DNA of 64,000 nt from the NCBI RefSeq assembly GCF_932276165.1, contig NC_063993.1, positions 6,520,001 through 6,584,000 of the forward strand. The letters are read 5' to 3'. Source of the stretch: Plutella xylostella. Taxonomy: Eukaryota > Arthropoda > Insecta > Lepidoptera > Plutellidae. Of the stretch, positions 46,652-57,484 are shown one piece after another (the stretch's first letter is position 1; each line of letters opens with the position of its first letter). The notes below the pieces were generated by a model. The model searched no databases and was not told where the DNA came from. It saw nothing but the letters and a program-made list of their open reading frames with translations. The translations under genes and the position numbers were made by a program.

Positions 46652-48575
46652 CCGGGAGACGAATATTGTGAACCCTACCCACAGTGAACTCTAAAGACTT
46701 GAATGCTTTGTGCTGCGAGCCCAGTGTTGATTAAAGTTTTAGCTAATGAAAGACTATCGGTGGTACCGATTATTTTAACTTCGGCATGATCTTTGTGATA
46801 AAAATGAGTGCAATATTCATGCGAGGATATTCTAAACCGCTTGTGTTCCATTTTGCCGCTATCAGAAGATCTCTTGATAAGTTTACTATTCTGTTTAATA
46901 GGCTGTGTTGTTTAGACAAAGGACTCGTTTAACTGACAACACCGGTGATACAATCTTAAATAAATACAGTCTATTGAAATCAGAATCACAGGTTTTATGG
47001 CAAAACAAATTGGAAATGGAAGTGGTAGCACGCTTTATTATTTAATTTTTACTGAACGATGTAAAACAATTCGATAATTTGAATGTCAATTTTCATTGTA
47101 AATATAAATGCCTATATTTTTATATTATAATTATATTGATTAAAATTATTATTTGTAAATGAATGCAAATGGTATTTCTCAATGCCACAAGTGCCTTATC
47201 TTTAAAATTATGTGGTCACTGAAATAGTTTGGAGTTGTATAAATTAAATTGTTGATATTTAATAGTTATAGCTTTAAGCGGCAATACCAGATACATTTCA
47301 TTATTTTATCAACTAACAGCCATTGCCACGTTACATCAATTAAAAAAAATAAAATAATGCAGCCTGTGTCGTGTCCCACTGCTGGGCAAAGGCCTACTTA
47401 TGAACTGACCACCGTTCCCGATCCTGTGCTTCTTTCGGCCGTTACACCAATATACTATTTAAATTAGTTTCATTCAATCGCTTTAGATTCTTACTCAAAA
47501 TTCTACCTGCATTTTTCCGACATTCATTTTTAATATTTTCTAAATCGTTAAATGAAGTAAAATTTTTAGTTGAACAGAGCCTCATTTCTACTACTTAAAG
47601 GAATCTCACTGATAGTGATAATATGAAATTTTCCACTGAACGTATTTTCCGCGTGCATTTGTGGCCTTGAGAAGTAGTTCTAATGTGTAATGTATGCTTT
47701 AAGTTGGAACGAATATGAGATTATTACGGCTGTTCCGTTCCAGTGACATCTCGGTCGTCCATTGTTTTATATGTTTAATGCTTTATTTGATTTACATAAT
47801 ACTTGTACTGAAGTTGTACGTGAATAAGTGCCTGTGTCAAGTTGTTGCTTGATCCCTAGGACAAACCGAGACTATGATTAGAAGGAGCAAGCCCTTACCT
47901 TAAGTGTAATTACTATACTGTAAATAGCTTAAAATGTAGCTTAATTTATCTAGTAGATATGCCAGTTCTATAAGACTTATGTGGTAAATATTTAATAATG
48001 ATTATAAACTAATCACCTTCGAATTAAAATCCTAATAAGTGGATGACGCCAGGGAGAATGGTAATTCAATTATTTGACAATTTATACATAAATAATTTTA
48101 AGGATTATTTTCAATTTTATTTATATTGCTGCCAACGCAGCTGTGCACAAGACGTATTATTTCAGTTGTTGATTTGAAATATGCTTTGTTTTGTGCAAGT
48201 TTTTCGGACTGTTTTGTTTGTTGCTTGCGACGAATGTTTCCTACCTTAAATTTTTCTTGCCATTTGAAATTTTGTTATAAATTATTTCAGGAGTTAAAAT
48301 ATGCAATATTATGTAATATTTTTGATGATGATTAAATTAGAATGTTTGAAAATGCGTTAGGTCTGTTTGGAAAGTTTTGATGTTTGATATATTTGTGATC
48401 ACGAGGAGTGGGGAACTGTTAGATTTACCGAGCACTGTCACAAAACACGTTTGATAAACTAAATAAATCCATGTTAATCCATATCACTGTTTTTCTTTTC
48501 TAATTAGTCATGAGAAAAATATAATATGACAACAACTTTATGTTATTATCTGAAATATGAAGGTTCCTATTCATC
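46652..48575. other. cad: caudal 3' UTR and downstream DNA
   Basis: Holds the 3' UTR. Possible polyadenylation signals are at about 46961 (aataaa) and 48462 (aataaa); which is used cannot be told. A LINE 3'-end scrap is at 47365-47440. No other gene is recognised. Confidence 0.45.
47365..47440 (-). repeat. LINE 3'-end scrap
   Basis: cgtgtcccactgctgggcaa followed by aggcctactt is the complement-strand form of the lepidopteran LINE end motif. Nothing coding remains. Confidence 0.5.
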
Positions 48576-48980
48576 ATCATCATCACGACCCATTACGTCC
48601 CCACTGCTGGGGCACGGGTCTCCTTCCAATGAAGGAAGGGTTTAGGCCTAGTCCTAGTCCCAATTTAATGGAAAGCTTGGAAAAAAGAAAATGTTTTTCA
48701 ATTACTTAAATACATAACTAAATATGTGGGGCCATTTCACACATTGCCATTCGACCCCAAGCTAGGCAGAACCTGTGATATGGGTGTTGGACAGCTGATA
48801 TATCTACACAAATACTTACGTAGATAGATGCATATTAAATAGATAAACGACAACCAGACACAAGGCAAACACAAGTGCTCATCACACCAATGTTTGCCCT
48901 GGGCGGGATTCGAACCCGCGGCCCGAAGCTTCGGAAGCAGATTCACGACCTACCGCCTAAGCTACGGTGCCGTCGCAAAA
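48570..48980 (-). repeat. LINE/SINE composite: repeat tail plus tRNA-like head, inverted
   Basis: catcatcatcatcacgaccc and cgtccccactgctggggcac form a LINE/SINE 3' part. At 48895-48975, gggcgggattcgaacccgcg through to gcctaagctacggtgccgtc is the complement of a tRNA-like head (B box, then A box). Together they look like one minus-strand SINE or two adjacent fragments. Confidence 0.6.
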
Positions 48981-48999
48981 AACCAAAACCAGCAAATTA

Positions 49000-49259
49000 A
49001 AAAAATACAAACTGGCCTAAATTTTTATTTAAATTAGAGGAAATATTACAATATATTATTATGAGATAGTAACTTAAGCCTAATAATAAAGAATGTTACA
49101 AACTAAACTAATGTGCGGGGTGCACCTATACTGGTTGAGGGAAGTACGGCGGGCAGGGATCAGGAATGAAAGACTTCTTAATGTTCACCAGTCAGGAAGT
49201 GAGAGAGCTAGAGCTGTTGCTTTGCTTGTTCTTCTTCTTGTTTTCCTTTTAACTGATTC
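49000..49259 (-). other. Possible 3'-terminal exon and 3' UTR of an unknown minus-strand gene
   Basis: On minus, acceptor tgattttcag precedes a short frame reading NQLKGKQEEEQAKQQL and a stop (49208-49210). About 180 bp of UTR-like sequence follows, with AATAAA at 49029-49024 and a T-rich downstream element. An alternative frame over the same DNA ends TSKATALALSLPDW. No upstream exons are found. It could also be a repeat 3' end. Confidence 0.25.
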
Positions 49260-49429
49260 CTGAAAATCATTTTCCATAGAAACTTTGTTGGTCACGTGAC
49301 TTTGACTATGGATTTTTTTTTTCGCGAATTTCCAAATTTTGATTTCAGTTTTGGGCTTAGATATACCATGCTGCACATGTAGGTTTCGGCTTTGTATACC
49401 AATTTTACAACACCCTGTATAATAATATC

Positions 49430-49680
49430 ATCATCATCATCAGCCCTCTATTTCCCACTTTTGGGAACACAAAGGCATTCTTTTGTGTATGCCAACTTAA
49501 CACAAGCTGTGGTTTGTGTCAGACAGTACATTTCATCAAAAGCCTTACCCTTATGGTTTTTAAGAGTTTCGAGGCGAATGTGGCCGGGTCGAAAGAAGAT
49601 CGGGTCGAATGTGGCTGGACCCCTAGCTTTTGCCGCAAGCAAGGTCAAATTCGTAGTGTGAAATTCCCATTAATATACCT
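49430..49680 (-). other. Repeat-tailed block with an open minus frame, unidentified
   Basis: It begins with catcatcatcatcagccctc (simple-repeat tail complement). A minus frame reads ATFDPIFFRPGHIRLETLKN and ends CLCVPKSGK. The tail suggests the 3' end of a retroelement, but I do not recognise the protein text. Confidence 0.25.
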
Positions 49681-49861
49681 ATTTACCATATTATTATGAA
49701 TAAAATATAAACATAGTGCAGTTTAAAGATACATACATAGGTACAGACGCGAAAAAAGACTATGCTTTATACTATGCAGTTATAGTCGTGTTCAGCCGTA
49801 AATGCCTCTAATTGATATTATCAGTTGATATAATATACAAATGCAGTGCATATACAATTAG

Positions 49862-50078
49862 GTACGGTGGCCTGCGCCTAAAAGTATACAGGCGGAGTTT
49901 TTAAAATAGGGATCCCTGATGATGAAGGGACCAGCTAAATCTGTTATAAATCTGGGGACGTGTTGTGTGTGATGTGTGTAGCAGTGGTGTTTATGTGGAT
50001 GTGCTTGAGCTGCATGTGAGCTTGAGATCGCTAATTTAAAAACTCCGCCTGTATACTTTTAGGCGCAGGCCACCGTAC
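49862..50078. mobile_element. MITE with perfect 44-bp terminal inverted repeats
   Basis: 49862-49905 (gtacggtggcctgcgcctaa and onward to gagtttttaaa) is an exact reverse complement of 50035-50078. Reading the outer gta/tac as flanking TA gives a TA target site and TIRs starting CGGTGGCC, compatible with a Tc1/mariner-type non-autonomous element of about 211 bp. There is no ORF. Confidence 0.9.
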
Positions 50079-50825
50079 AGAGTCGTATTATGTAACCTGA
50101 AAAAGTAAAACGATTAACATAAGAATAGGCCACGGTGAGTTTCTATAGAAGTCTCTTGTTTGCTGGCGGAAGTCAAAGAAAAGTAATCTATTCATTCATT
50201 GAGAGACCTCAAATTATACTCTGAATACATTCTTATTGATCGTGTACATATTTGTAGATTAGGGTTGCCACTTGGCTGCATAGACTTGGAAAATCTATAT
50301 GTATGCTTTGTTTTTAGATACTTTTTCTATTAGATTTGGTTGTATGTGAGAAAAATAATGCGACCTTTTTATGTAAGTAGGTATGTAGGTACTATTTATT
50401 ATAATTAGCAATATTAATCCGTATTCAGTTTTTGTATATTAGTGTTATGTATAACGTGGTTAACCAACAATATAGCCATTTGAGAGGAATCTCGAGGCAG
50501 TGAAGCTGTATCTATAATCAAGAAAAGACAAAAGCTAGTAATATATAGTAAGTGGCATCCCTAATCCCACGGAGGGCAATGCAAGGCGTTGAAGAATGAT
50601 GCTAACCGTCAAGTAAACGAATGCTTATTGAGGGCATTTGGAGTGAGCTCAAAGGCGCCGCTTCCTCGCCCACCGCTGACGCTGGGAAGTTCAGAGACGA
50701 GCTTCCATTTTGAGGAAGTTCTGAAGGTCTAGCACGGGGTGCAAGACGCGCACGCCAATACGTGACAAAAGTTGTGCGTTCCGCTTATTCACATCGCGCG
50801 GCTTCGAGAGACGGAAAACTTTTGT
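50079..50825. other. Non-coding stretch
   Basis: No gene or defined element. 50640-50830 is less AT-rich, with CpG words (aaaggcgccgcttcctcgcc), function unknown. Confidence 0.35.
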
Positions 50826-50831
50826 CACGTG

Positions 50832-51015
50832 TAGACGTCATCATAATCAGCATATCATCGTGTCAGTCCGTATCGCCTACTCCTAAACATAGGCCTCTCC
50901 CCAGGAGCGCCACAGCACTCTGTCCTCTGCTTTCCTCCTTCATCCGTAGGTCCAGCGTGCCGGAAGGCGTCCCACGCTACGCATGCATGTTCTTGGTCAC
51001 TACTCGAGACCTAGT
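50832..51015 (-). repeat. RTE-like LINE 3' fragment, inverted
   Basis: catcataatcagcatatcat, then cataggcctctccccaggag, then ccggaaggcgtcccacgcta is the complement of an RTE-like LINE C-terminal/3' end. Confidence 0.65.
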
Positions 51016-52135
51016 CTTCTCCACCATAAGTAGGTAGTTTATATCAGTGTTTCAGCATATTATCGCAAGTGAGTTCAATTAAATTTGAATTTTCAGTGGC
51101 TATAGGTACTCCGTCTGCTTTCTGAATTTGGTTAGGTAATTTAGTATGGGAAATGTATTCAATTCAAAGTGGGCACACCACATGCCGTATCAGATACGGT
51201 TGAGAAAATTTCGCACGAAAGGAAGCTCAATTCCCATGTTAAATTCAAATTAAAATGAACATAGTGCGAACTGAGTACCAGTACCTATGTCTTAGTGCTG
51301 ATGACTCGCGGAAATGTTTAGTATCAGAAATGAAATATTAATTAGAATTTATGAGGTAAACCTAAGAAGCATTATAATGATACTTAAAGTACTTGCTTTG
51401 TCCCTATTTTTATAATAAAATAATAATAATCATATGTCGAATCCTAACTACACATAATTTGAACACTAGTCACTAATTACGATATATAGGATTGGACAAG
51501 CGTGTAGATTTGGCCCAATATTGAACGGTATTTAGTTTTTACATAGGTAAGTTGGTATAAAATTTATTGAATTTTAATGCAAATTCACAAAAAACACATT
51601 CACTATTTATTGGAAGGCCCTAGACACACAAATGTAATAGATTTCTATTTAATTAAATAATAGGTAGGACCACCAACAAACTACCAAAACAGTTTTAATG
51701 ATATCGTGTGAAATATGTGTGATGATATAAGTCTCGCACACTCGGGAAAGACGTACAGCGGGAATGTAAGTAAGAAGAACCGTATCAAATGTCCATTATG
51801 CGGTAGATAAACTGCAGACTAGAAGCTGACAGCTCAGTACCGTTGCAGTGAATCGGAACTTTAATCGCGTAGCTAGAACAAATTAATAAGTGTGTTTTTT
51901 TCTTAAAACTTATAACCAACCAGTCTCTTGGTTCAACACGAAGGAGGTTGTAAGACCTGAACTAATTGCAAAGAGGCTCCTAGCTTCAACTTAGGTATCT
52001 TGCAACCGTGCAGGTCTAATCAGTTAATTTGATTACTAGTGTCGGTAGTTTCGCTAGAAAAAACCCTGTTTTATTTAATTGATGTAGTTATCACAAAAAA
52101 ACTTGTCAAGTAACTAAACACATGGATTTGGTTCT
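51016..52135. other. AT-rich non-coding stretch
   Basis: No gene, RNA or defined repeat is recognised. Confidence 0.4.
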
Positions 52136-52139
52136 ACCT

Positions 52140-52905
52140 TTTTTGGCATAAGATTTATTTGCCTAATCTCGTATTGCATAGTAACGTTTGGTCAAAGTCT
52201 CGTTACGCCGAAAATCGTATGGCATAAATCTCGTTTAGTAAAAAGTTATTTCGCATAACATTGTTTAGCCTAATAATGGTATGGCCAAATCTTGAATAGC
52301 CTAATAATGCTATGGCATAGGTTTATTAGGTTTATACAAAGTAATAATATTCGTTTGGCTTTAACTTTGACGGAGCGTCTCCCTACATAGCGCAAACTGG
52401 TGCCTTGTATTGTTTCCGCTGTTTGGAAAACGCTCCGCTCCGCTTCGCTGCGCTCCGCTTTGGTTTTGATGAACATGTGCACCTAACACGCTCCTCCTCG
52501 CTTTGCTCGTCGTCGCACCTATTTTTAGGTTTCGATCTCATGGGGTTTGTAATAATTATATTGGTCGTTAACTTTCGATTTTTTGATCATACAATATCGT
52601 GATTTTCGGGATGTAGGAGAAAAATACCACAATTTGTACATTTACTACGTACTTAATATATTATTTATTAAGATAACATTACGAGAAACAAGATTATACA
52701 TAGGTATAGACGAACATAAATTTGAGCAAACGAAACTTAGGTGTTTAAAGATTGTGCCTAAAGAGTTTTAGACGAAACGAGCCTTATGCCACATAAGTCT
52801 TGGCAAAGTGATGGTTCGGCCAAAAAAGTTTAGACCATACGAGTTATGCGAAATGAGTTTTGGTCAATAAAGATTATGCGAGATGAGCGGAACCCCATGG
52901 ATTTA
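52140..52905. repeat. Unclassified repeat with inverted arrays of a degenerate gcataa motif
   Basis: The left flank (52140-52330) has many degenerate units of the type tggcataa/tcgtatggc/tttagccta (tcgtatggcataaatctcg; gctatggcataggtttatt). The right flank (52690-52905) has the same units in reverse orientation (gagccttatgccacataag; catacgagttatgcgaaatg). Between them is a c(g/t)-rich core with cgctccgctccgcttcgctg and tcctcctcgctttgctcgtc. No ORF is convincing. The class is not known to me. Confidence 0.55.
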
Positions 52906-54549
52906 AATGTGCAGTTACATAGTTCACCTGCTGATATACCAATATTACCAATAAATAATGTTGGTACCATCATTATCCTGTTCATGAACTCTTTTCTAAT
53001 ATCTGAATCTTTGCATATTTTTAAATCTAATGATTAGAATAATTCGAGCCTTTCAGCATTCAGACAATGTCTATAATTTGTTAAAACCTGAAATTAAAAC
53101 ATATCTGGTACACAACACACAAGACCACAAGAAGCCGAGCCAACAGAACTTTTAATTACTGGTGGAAGTCACAAAATCAGACTCTACTCATAGAATGAAG
53201 CGACGCGGCCACCTCCGCTTGTGTGCTTTGAGAGGGCAAACATTCCTTGACTGTTTGTTTGTTTGCCGTTGCCTCTCCTCTCCGTTTAGTGTGTTTGCCC
53301 TTTGACAGAATTCCCGCTGGGGTGCGGTTCTGCTGAATAAAGTAGAGTTCCATGGTGCTCTGATTGCAGACAAGTCCTAGATGCCCTCTGTTTGGCTTGA
53401 TTAGATGAGACACACTGAGCAGCACTAGGCACATGCCTAGAATATAAGTATATACTGTCATGCATCATATTGGTTTTTTTAGCTTTAAGGTGAATCAATT
53501 TTCTTTCTTACATGCCAGTCAAAGCGCCAGTACAGCAAGCCATTTTAACACTATAATAACACCGAATTGGATTACCAGACTTGGCCCAGTGAGATCGGTG
53601 TCAAAGGGCAAACACGCATGATTGTTAGCGTCCAACACCTACCAAAAGACAATGCTGACATATTCCTGTATACTTTAATTATGCGATCATACATTCATCA
53701 ACATACAGGCTAAATAAAATAGCTGTGAACGTTTACAGCAGCGGTGTAAACATACGTAGGTATAATGTAGAATTACATTACAAAAACAGTTTTAGTGGAA
53801 ATAAAAATATGATAGAAACACTTTCTTTCTTCAGACTTAATTACACTTTTCAGGCACAACATAGAGGTAGGTATTAAGTACATAGTACATACCTAATAGT
53901 TCAGCCAAAATAACCTTCAATGTAAAATTGCAAGATTATAAAACGGACGAAAAGTCTTAAAGAAATTCAAGTTGGTATCAAAGTTGGCATTAAAAGATAA
54001 GTTTCAGTTATCGCTGATGCTATTTAACTGGTCCTCGTAATCCCCCAGGTGATATCTTGATAATGAGTGGATTACCGGCGAACATGAAAGAGGCTAAATT
54101 AATTTTTAATCCCGTAACCCTTTCGTCACTTCGCCGTATCGTGGCTTTGTATACAAGTCGATGATACGGCGGCCTTATCTGGCAAACAGCACCGATGCAA
54201 TGTAAAATGGAACATATTGTGAAGGTACTGACCAAAATACATGTTTTATTGTATTAGGGATTAGGATATGGTACCTTGCTGTTGGTACAATCGAAGACAT
54301 ATCATTATACGCTATATCATTCTGCATCTACCATTAGGCACAATCTGTAAAATTTTGGTTACGATAGGTACTAAAGTGATGGAGTGATGCGGCACAGCGG
54401 CATTACGTATTCGAATCGAATGCTTTTGGCAAACTTAGACTTACGATTCAAGGTATACGTACCATGTTAATTATACCTTTTAAAATCAACAAGTCGGAGT
54501 GTTAGTATGCCGGAAGAAAAATCCAAAATGCGTGAAACTTTTTGATAGG
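52906..54549. other. Non-coding stretch with a small inverted repeat
   Basis: gtgtttgccctttgac at about 53290-53306 recurs inverted at about 53610-53626 (gtcaaagggcaaacac), perhaps the ends or scraps of one repeat. No gene is recognised. Confidence 0.4.
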
Positions 54550-54575
54550 TGGAACTTTTTTATTGCACGTGAGTT
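54550..54575. repeat. End fragment of a family M1 MITE
   Basis: ggaacttttttattgcacgt followed by gagtt and TA is the right terminus of the MITE family seen at 13037. The left end is missing or too diverged to see. Confidence 0.5.
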
Positions 54576-54576
54576 T

Positions 54577-55249
54577 ATAAACAGAAAATGAAAAACACAG
54601 TTATAATGATATACCATGTATGTTTGTCGTATCATAAGTTGCCTGAGCTTTGACGTGACTGATTCGCCACAGACAGTCAGACACACAACTCACACACGTT
54701 AAATTGATAGGCGTTAAACATTCAAGAGACGAAATTGTCCACGGCAATCATAAAAATGGCTGTAAATAAATTAGTTACTAGGTACTAACAGAATATTAGT
54801 AAAAAGTATAAACACATAAGTAAGTAACTATAAAAATTTGAAAAATATACGTTAAAGTGTTAAATGAGTGCCTAATTGCCTATAAGTCTTACGTAGATAC
54901 TTAGGTTACTTATGTATACTTACTATCACTTTCGATCATATCTAAATCATAAATTACTAGGTAACCGTAAAAACTCGTCTCCAAAGTCTACGCACATTGA
55001 AGTCAAATTAAAATCACCACATCATATTTTAATGGGTAAACTTATATTCGTCGTCCATTTCCTTTTATAACCTCTATAAACACAAACCGTATCATGAATT
55101 GCAAATTTGCATTAAATACCACAAATTTACAAGAAAAACCTCTCGTTTCAACTATCTTTGAAGGCACCTACTTATCACCTAAGATACTGACATTCCGTCA
55201 AAGTATTCCGGATTTTTTAAGCAATCGTGGGGGGGAAATATTTATATTA
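54577..55249. other. AT-rich non-coding stretch
   Basis: Nothing recognised except a short G run at about 55229-55235. Confidence 0.4.
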
Positions 55250-55494
55250 CACTCAAGAGCAATGAAAAAGTTCCACTGAAAAAATGCCAACACCAAGTGG
55301 CCACAGTTATTTTAAACATTTCATTAGATTTGATAATAATTTATTTACTTATTTGGTTTTTTATATTCTGATCTGATAGACTGTTAAATGTAGGTACTTC
55401 AATATTGCAGATGGCGTCATGAAGCTTTTTTTCCATTTACAGTTAATTTAGAGGTATGTCACTGGAACTTTTTCATTGCTCGCTGTCACGAGTG
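55250..55494. mobile_element. Tc1-type MITE, 245 bp (family M1)
   Basis: The left end CACTCAAGAGCAATGAAAAA is preceded by TA. The right end is the complement of CACTCGTGACAGCGAGCAAT. The right flank is tc rather than TA, so the target duplication has decayed. The internal text aaaatgccaacaccaagtgg matches the copies at 13037 and 45558. Confidence 0.8.
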
Positions 55495-57401
55495 TCTTAT
55501 ATGCTGAAGAACCTATGGCTGGTGGAATAAACGGGTTGTCGAGGAATTATCACGAACAGTCGAACAGGCAAGCGTAACGTGGGACCGATGACCTTAGACT
55601 AGTAGAGCCTGGATTAGTCTGGATGAATATACGAGAGAAATTACCCTAAACTTCACCACTCATTACGAGTAATTCTGTCAAGAAATCTACTGTAGCAACA
55701 GAACCTTTTCATTCCACTGAATAGGGGACACATAATACTGGTTTGTTTTATCGTTTTCCTCTTAGCAGTTGTCCTATTCTATTCGATATCTGACCTTAGA
55801 TACTAGCATATATATGTGATGTGTCGTGACGTATAAGATTTATGTTTATGGCACATCTAATTAATTGTACGCCGTAAAATCGATCGGAATGGAGGTGGTG
55901 GAGACTCGGCATCGACACTGGTAGACAGCAGACCCATTTATTTTAAGTGTTGGTAGGTATAATAACTTTATAGTGACTGAATTGTAATAAATAATCGGCT
56001 ATTCCTCTGAAGTACGGTATATACGTTAACGTATCTATTTGAGTTTTATGCTGTGTGCAAGAATCCGTTGAAGTATGTAGCCAAAGATTACAACAGAAAT
56101 TCATTCCTTGATTATGCCTTAACTCTGTGGGGAAACACGGCCGGCGCAGAGAAAACAAAGCAGATAATATTTAGAGGCAAATTAGTTTAAATAATAACTT
56201 GAAACCGAGCTCTTTATCGGTTCCTTTTCCAGCCCATTGTCCGGAGGCTCAAAGGCGCGGGCGCACAATGGTCGGCGCACAGGCCGGTAGGTAGGCACTG
56301 TTTTACGCACGTGATAATTTTGCGAAAAGGTACCCCCCGAAAAAAGGCGGCGTAGCTCAAAGACGCGTAGTTTTCAATAGGCGTTCAAGTCAAAATATGT
56401 ACAAACGTCGGTCATAATGGGCTAAACAATAAAAAAGCGAACATCTTATTTATAACAATAAGCGGGTCGGTACCAGGATTTCGTGGCAGGATTCGACACA
56501 ATGAGTACTTTTATTGCGGGTCGTAAACCGAGCGTCTTTGTGCTGGCGTCGCCCAATACCCGGCCCGGCGGCGGCGGCGGCGGCGGCGGCTGCCACAGAC
56601 ACTTCCAGCGCAAACATTACACCTACATACATTCAACTATGTCAATAGTTAAATCTGAAAACTATAAAGGAAAATATATTCGTAGCACGGCTACGCGGCT
56701 ACGAACTTTTGTAGCGATTTACGAATCGCTACGAAAGTTCTATTTAAAAGAACATCGATTTTCTGAACTTTATTATAATAATTATTATTATGTATTTATG
56801 GCTGAAAGTCCTCTGAGATATTATGTGCTGCATATTTAAACGAATACCGAGTCGTTATTAATACTTAGAGGGAATTTACGCAATGCGTTTAAAAAAAGAT
56901 CTTAAAACCTATCTTTGCCGACGCAACAAATAAATCTGAATATGTTAATGTATTTTCAATTCCATTTGATCGTTTCTGGCGGTGTTCTGTTGATGGATTA
57001 TAAAAGAATGCAGGTTTTAATCTGAGTCCGAACTCGCAATTAGTCGAAAAATATATTCAAAACCAGTAAGTAAGAAGCAGTCCAAAATCGAGGTTTTATG
57101 ATCGGATCTGAACCGTGAGATACTTACCTGTTATAGCTCTTATGGCCGATTTAACTGCCGTTCGAAACATAACAATTTAAATGTTATGATATGGCTATAT
57201 CGACATCGATAAAACGCATTGGTTGCCATTTGGTTACGGTTCAAATGTTTTTGCTACTGGTATTATTATTGCTAGGTGACTCGCCATGCGAGAGTGTAAT
57301 AGAAATCGAGCATATAAAATGATTTACGGAACCAAGTCTTCATGATTGTCTACCAAAACTACAAGTACCTTTACCTAGTACGCCCGAATTATATCCTACT
57401 A
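55495..57401. other. Non-coding stretch with candidate regulatory block and (CGG)n
   Basis: 56215-56290 is less AT-rich and contains ccattgt (56234) and acaatgg (56265), an inverted pair of Sox-type sites. A (CGG)n microsatellite is at 56566-56590. No gene is supported; open frames across the CGG run are simple-repeat artefacts. Confidence 0.35.
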
Positions 57402-57484
57402 CACTCATGAGCAATGCATGTTTCAGTGACATATTACGGAACGTTAATGGCTGGCTGCTTTTTCGAACTTTTTCATTGCACGTG
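57402..57484. mobile_element. Internally deleted family M1 MITE, 83 bp
   Basis: The left end CACTCATGAGCAATGCATG and right end complement CACGTGCAATGAAAAAGTTC are flanked by TA on both sides (57400-57401 and 57485-57486). Only 83 bp remain, so most of the interior is lost. Confidence 0.75.

Noticed and set aside
46372..46682. Overlapping open frames on both strands at caudal exon 3
   Set aside because: Composition-driven shadows of the homeodomain/His-rich exon.
52405..52520. Frames across cgctccgctccgcttcgctg
   Set aside because: Low-complexity core of an unclassified repeat; the translation shows no family features.
56483..56632. Open frames across (CGG)n
   Set aside because: Poly-Gly/poly-Ala translations of a microsatellite with no conserved flanks.
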